From Bacteroidota bacterium (GTDB lineage: Bacteria; Bacteroidota; Bacteroidia; Flavobacteriales; Weeksellaceae), in contig JAEWOR010000057.1 in assembly GCA_023399595.1 (NCBI GenBank), positions 1 through 24,884 of the forward strand: a stretch of 24,884 nt of DNA, written 5' to 3'. This document shows positions 21,837 through 24,884 of this stretch, piece after piece. Position 1 is the stretch's first letter; the number at the start of each line of letters is the position of its first letter. A model generated the notes under the pieces. The model was not told the DNA's origin and did not search any database. It was given only the letters and a program-made list of their open reading frames with translations. The position numbers and the translations under genes are program-made.

Positions 21837-22415
21837 ATGACATTCAAAGTATATACAAAAACGGGCGACAAAGGCGAAACAGGACTTTACGGTGGAACAA
21901 GAATTTCCAAAGCTTCGGCAAGGGTAGAATCTTACGGAAATATTGATGAACTCAATGCTTTTATTGGCGTTGCAAAATCTTACGTGCATGATATTCCTGT
22001 TTTGGAACAACTGCGAAAAATTCAGTTTGATTTGTTTACGGTAGGTTCCGAAGCTGCAACACCTAGCGATAAATTGTTTTTAGCCAATGGAAAATCACGA
22101 TTATCTCTAATCATCTCTGAATCGGAAATCGAAGAATTAGAACATTGGATAGATGCTTTTGAAGAAGAACTAGAACCTTTACAATATTTTATTTTACCAG
22201 GCGGTGGAAAAGCAGCAACACATTTTCATGTCGCAAGAACCGTTTGCAGAAGAGCCGAAAGAAGCCTTGTTTTCTTAAACGAAACCGAAGAAGTTCGTCC
22301 AGAATTGATAAAATATTTGAACCGACTTTCCGACTATCTTTTTGTATTGGCAAGATACATTTCAAAAATCGAGAATGAGCCAGAAGAATATTGGATTCCA
22401 AATGACCGAACTTGA
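21837..22415 (+). CDS. pduO: PduO-type ATP:cob(I)alamin adenosyltransferase
   Basis: 192-residue enzyme that transfers adenosine from ATP to cob(I)alamin, making coenzyme B12 in the cytoplasm. Family motifs are all present: TKTGDKGETGL at 7-17 for ATP binding, GNIDELNAFIG at 34-44, VARTVCRRAERS at 132-143 and LNRLSDYLFVLARY at 161-174. No other cobalamin-synthesis gene is nearby, so it probably serves salvage of imported cobalamin, consistent with a BtuF-like protein at 536. Its last 14 bp overlap the DUF1801 gene, pointing to a shared transcript with that gene and thiamine pyrophosphokinase. Confidence 0.95.
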   Translation: MTFKVYTKTGDKGETGLYGGTRISKASARVESYGNIDELNAFIGVAKSYVHDIPVLEQLRKIQFDLFTVGSEAATPSDKLFLANGKSRLSLIISESEIEELEHWIDAFEEELEPLQYFILPGGGKAATHFHVARTVCRRAERSLVFLNETEEVRPELIKYLNRLSDYLFVLARYISKIENEPEEYWIPNDRT

Positions 22416-22767
22416 AGCTTTTTACGAGAAACAAAATCCTGAAATTCGGGAGGTTTATTTGGCTTTAAGGAGCATTATTCTTAATTATGATGAACACATT
22501 ACCGCCGAATGGAAGTTTAAATTGCCTTTTTTCTACTATAAAAAGAAAATGCTTTGTTTTTTGTGGTTTCATAATAGGTTCAAAAAGCCTTATATTTCCT
22601 TTATGGATGCGAATTTATTGAATGATTCAAGACTTTTAATGGAGGATAGAAAACGGGCTGGAATTTTATTAATAGACCCCCAAAAAGATATTCCAAAAGA
22701 TTTAGTAAAAGAAATTTTAGATCTTCTTTTGCAACTTCCGAAAAATAAAAAATTAAAAACGCCTTAA
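22402..22767 (+). CDS. DUF1801-family small protein
   Basis: 121 residues from the ATG at 22402. The reading frame can be extended to a TTG at 22342, but that would lie wholly inside the adenosyltransferase gene. The sequence (YEKQNPEIREVYLALRSIIL, then EWKFKLPFFYYKKKMLCFL and DRKRAGILLID) matches the DUF1801 pattern of a short helix-strand fold. The family has no established enzyme activity. The 14-bp overlap upstream and the stop-start contact with the next gene (TAAATG) suggest tight operon coupling. Confidence 0.85.
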   Translation: MTELEAFYEKQNPEIREVYLALRSIILNYDEHITAEWKFKLPFFYYKKKMLCFLWFHNRFKKPYISFMDANLLNDSRLLMEDRKRAGILLIDPQKDIPKDLVKEILDLLLQLPKNKKLKTP

Positions 22768-23394
22768 ATGAAAAAAGCCTTGCTTTTTCTTAACGGAAAA
22801 CCTCCTCAAAGTCTTCCATTAATGGAGAGTTATTCGTTAATTGCTTGTACTGATGGTGCTTTCCATTATTTAAAACGATTGAATTTTCCTTTAGAAAAAC
22901 TCGATTTTATTTCAGGAGATTTTGATTCGCATTCTGGAAATGATGAGGGGATTTATGAAGAAAAATTTATCCATACTCCCGATCAAAACAAAACAGATTT
23001 CCAGAAAGCCTTAGAAATTCTTATTGAAAAAGGGATTTCAGATGTTGATATTTATGGAGGAAGCGGTGGCGAAATGGATCATTATTTGGGAAATCTTACA
23101 GTGGCTTATTTGTTTAAAAATCAATTGAAAATCAAGTTTTATGACGAGTTTTCTGAATATTATTTTATTGATGAAAATTTTAGTTTAGAAAATGTTCAAA
23201 ATAAAATGATTTCTCTGTTTCCGTATCCTAGTGTAAAAAATGTAATTACGAAAGGTTTAAACTGGGAACTTAATAATGAAGAATTGAATATGCAAAACCG
23301 TATTGGAACAAGGAATTTTGCTGTAGAAAACAACATAGAAATATCTTACCAAGAAGGAGATTTATTAATTTTTGTTGGCAGAAATTATTTATGA
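22768..23394 (+). CDS. thiN: Thiamine pyrophosphokinase
   Basis: 208-residue enzyme converting thiamine and ATP to thiamine diphosphate. The catalytic-site motifs are GDFDS at 50-54, DQNKTDFQKAL at 72-82 and GGSGGEMDHYLGNL at 97-110, as in bacterial thiamine pyrophosphokinases. The C-terminal beta domain (about 135-208) ends with NRIGTRNFAVENNIEISYQEG, where the thiamine-binding edge lies. The ATG touches the previous stop codon, so translation is probably coupled. No THI-box riboswitch is visible upstream, so the gene is probably not thiamine-regulated through RNA at this site. Confidence 0.95.
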   Translation: MKKALLFLNGKPPQSLPLMESYSLIACTDGAFHYLKRLNFPLEKLDFISGDFDSHSGNDEGIYEEKFIHTPDQNKTDFQKALEILIEKGISDVDIYGGSGGEMDHYLGNLTVAYLFKNQLKIKFYDEFSEYYFIDENFSLENVQNKMISLFPYPSVKNVITKGLNWELNNEELNMQNRIGTRNFAVENNIEISYQEGDLLIFVGRNYL

Positions 23395-23479
23395 TGCAGT
23401 CACTAATTTTTAATAAAAATTTAGACTAAATAATCAAACTTTTTTAGCAACTTTGCAACCTAAAATTTTGTATTAAAAA

Positions 23480-24871
23480 ATGAAAATAAAGTATTCCGAA
23501 CTTATAGATCAAACCTTGTATTTTCCTACTGAAGAATTTAATGTAGAGGAGAATCATTTGAAATTTCATGACATTCCTTTAATGGAAGTGGTCGAAAAAT
23601 TTGGAACGCCTTTAAAATTTAATTATTTACCTAAAATTTCTACCAATATCCACCGTGCAAAATCTTGGTTTAAAGAAGCTTTTGAACTTAATGATTATAA
23701 AAAATCTTATAGATATTGCTATTGTACAAAATCTAGTCATTTTGCTTTTGTTTTAGAAGAAGCGCTAAAAAATGACATATCCATGGAAACTTCTTCCGCT
23801 TATGATATGGATATTGTAAAATCACTTTACGATAAGGGAAAAGTAGATAAAAATATCGAAGTGATTTGTAATGGCTTTAAAACCGATGATTATTTAACGA
23901 AAATAGCAGATTTAATTAATAGCGGTTTCGAAAATATTACACCCATTTTGGATAATTATCGTGAGTTGGATAAGCTTACTGAAAGCATTGATACAACTTT
24001 TAACATCGGAATTCGTATTGCTTCTGAGGAAGAACCAAAATTTGAATTTTATACCTCGAGATTAGGTATAGGATATAAGGATATTATCCCGTATTATTCA
24101 CAAAAAATTGCTGAACACCCTAATGCAAGATTAAAAATGCTTCATTTCTTTATTAATACTGGTATAAAAGATACTGCTTATTATTGGAATGAATTGTATA
24201 AATGTCTTCGTGTGTATGCGCGTTTGAAAAAAGTAGCTCCAGAAGTGGATTCTTTAAATATTGGTGGTGGTTTCCCTATTAAAACGTCTTTGAATTTCGA
24301 TTACGATTATCAATATATGGTGAACGAAATTGTTTCTCAGATTAAAAAATTCTGTGAAGAAGAAGGCGTTGAAGAACCTAATATTTATACTGAATTTGGA
24401 AGTTTTACCGTTGGTGAAAGTGGAGGACATTTGTATCAAATTATTTCTCAAAAACGTCAGAACGACAGAGAAAAATGGAATATGATCGATTCTTCTTTTA
24501 TGACCACTCTTCCTGATACTTGGGCTATTTCTCGTCACTTTATTATGTTGCCATTAAATCGTTGGGAAGATACTTATGAAAGGGTTTTCCTTGGTGGTTT
24601 AACTTGCGACTCAGACGATTATTATAATTCTGAACAGCATACTAATGCTATTTATTTGCCTGTTTTTACAGATACTAAACCTTTGTATATCGGATTTTTC
24701 AATACGGGAGCTTATCAGGAAACGATTTCTGGTTATGGCGGAGTTCATCATTGTTTGATGCCTCAACCTAAACATATTTTGATTGATAAGGATGATGAAG
24801 GTAATTTTACTTATTCAGTTTTCAAAGAAGAACAAAAACCTGAAGATGTTTTAAAGCTTTTAGGATATTAA
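23480..24871 (+). CDS. speA: Biosynthetic arginine decarboxylase, short flavobacterial type
   Basis: 463-residue PLP enzyme of the alanine-racemase fold (fold III) group, converting arginine to agmatine for polyamine synthesis. The PLP lysine is K84 in YCTKSSHF, the glycine-rich loop is NIGGGFPIK at about 260-268, and GGLTCDSDD has C376 and D377, matching the substrate-side Cys of fold-III decarboxylases. It is shorter than the SpeA of enterobacteria (about 630-660 residues), and this length is usual in flavobacteria. An 85-nt spacer separates it from thiN, with CAACTTTG at 23448-23455 (one base off TAnnTTTG) as a possible promoter. The window ends 13 nt after the stop codon. Substrate choice between arginine and a related amino acid is by family only. 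Confidence 0.9.
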   Translation: MKIKYSELIDQTLYFPTEEFNVEENHLKFHDIPLMEVVEKFGTPLKFNYLPKISTNIHRAKSWFKEAFELNDYKKSYRYCYCTKSSHFAFVLEEALKNDISMETSSAYDMDIVKSLYDKGKVDKNIEVICNGFKTDDYLTKIADLINSGFENITPILDNYRELDKLTESIDTTFNIGIRIASEEEPKFEFYTSRLGIGYKDIIPYYSQKIAEHPNARLKMLHFFINTGIKDTAYYWNELYKCLRVYARLKKVAPEVDSLNIGGGFPIKTSLNFDYDYQYMVNEIVSQIKKFCEEEGVEEPNIYTEFGSFTVGESGGHLYQIISQKRQNDREKWNMIDSSFMTTLPDTWAISRHFIMLPLNRWEDTYERVFLGGLTCDSDDYYNSEQHTNAIYLPVFTDTKPLYIGFFNTGAYQETISGYGGVHHCLMPQPKHILIDKDDEGNFTYSVFKEEQKPEDVLKLLGY

Positions 24872-24884
24872 ACAGTTTCGGCGG

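Noticed and set aside
22701..22767. Thiamine riboswitch before thiN
   Set aside because: The region is coding sequence of the DUF1801 gene, with no THI-box-like conserved segments.

Overview
The window is AT-rich and looks like chromosome from a flavobacterium (Bacteroidota), most likely the Chryseobacterium/Weeksellaceae side of the group. The evidence is the Bacteroidota-type promoter element TAnnTTTG before several genes, the near absence of Shine-Dalgarno sequences, a large periplasmic alpha-2-macroglobulin carrying a SusC-like motif, a recF gene followed by a DUF721 (DciA-like) gene, and a short type of arginine decarboxylase typical of flavobacteria. Genus and species cannot be fixed from the sequence alone. 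No phage, IS element, integrase or CRISPR array was found.

Layout. 1-374 is gene-free AT-rich DNA. A tRNA-Arg(ACG) with its own promoter and a strong terminator lies on the minus strand (415-488). On the plus strand follow a BtuF-like binding lipoprotein, the peptidoglycan glycosyltransferase mtgA and a large membrane protein of the misnamed 'site-specific recombinase' family. A minus-strand block (UbiA-like membrane protein, recF, DUF721/DciA-like protein) converges on these genes. A divergent 5.9-kb gene encodes the alpha-2-macroglobulin. Then come lptB with an unusual C-terminal extension and, 2 nt later, a Crp/Fnr-family regulator.

The most interesting part is 13617-19075. It holds the Crp-type regulator, a TauE/SafE exporter, a CstB-like protein (metallo-beta-lactamase fold persulfide dioxygenase, pseudo-rhodanese, rhodanese), a single-domain rhodanese, a TPMT-like methyltransferase, a small Cys-containing membrane protein (DUF6132-like) and a thiosulfate-transporter-like YeeE/YedE protein split into two genes. 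Together they look like a sulfide/persulfide handling module, comparable to the staphylococcal cst operon but probably under a Crp/Fnr protein rather than CstR. Two near-identical 21-bp elements (one mismatch) lie upstream of the exporter and the CstB-like gene. Each starts exactly 37 bp before the start of a GAAnTTTG promoter element, as expected for a class-II activator site.

The remainder is an ABC exporter, a small lipoprotein, a PduO-type cobalamin adenosyltransferase, a DUF1801 protein, thiamine pyrophosphokinase and arginine decarboxylase (ends at 24871).

A second theme is degenerate 7-bp tandem repeats (CAAGAGY-type and TCTAAAG-type), found shortly after stop codons. The same CAAGAG-type repeat also occurs in frame inside the alpha-2-macroglobulin gene.
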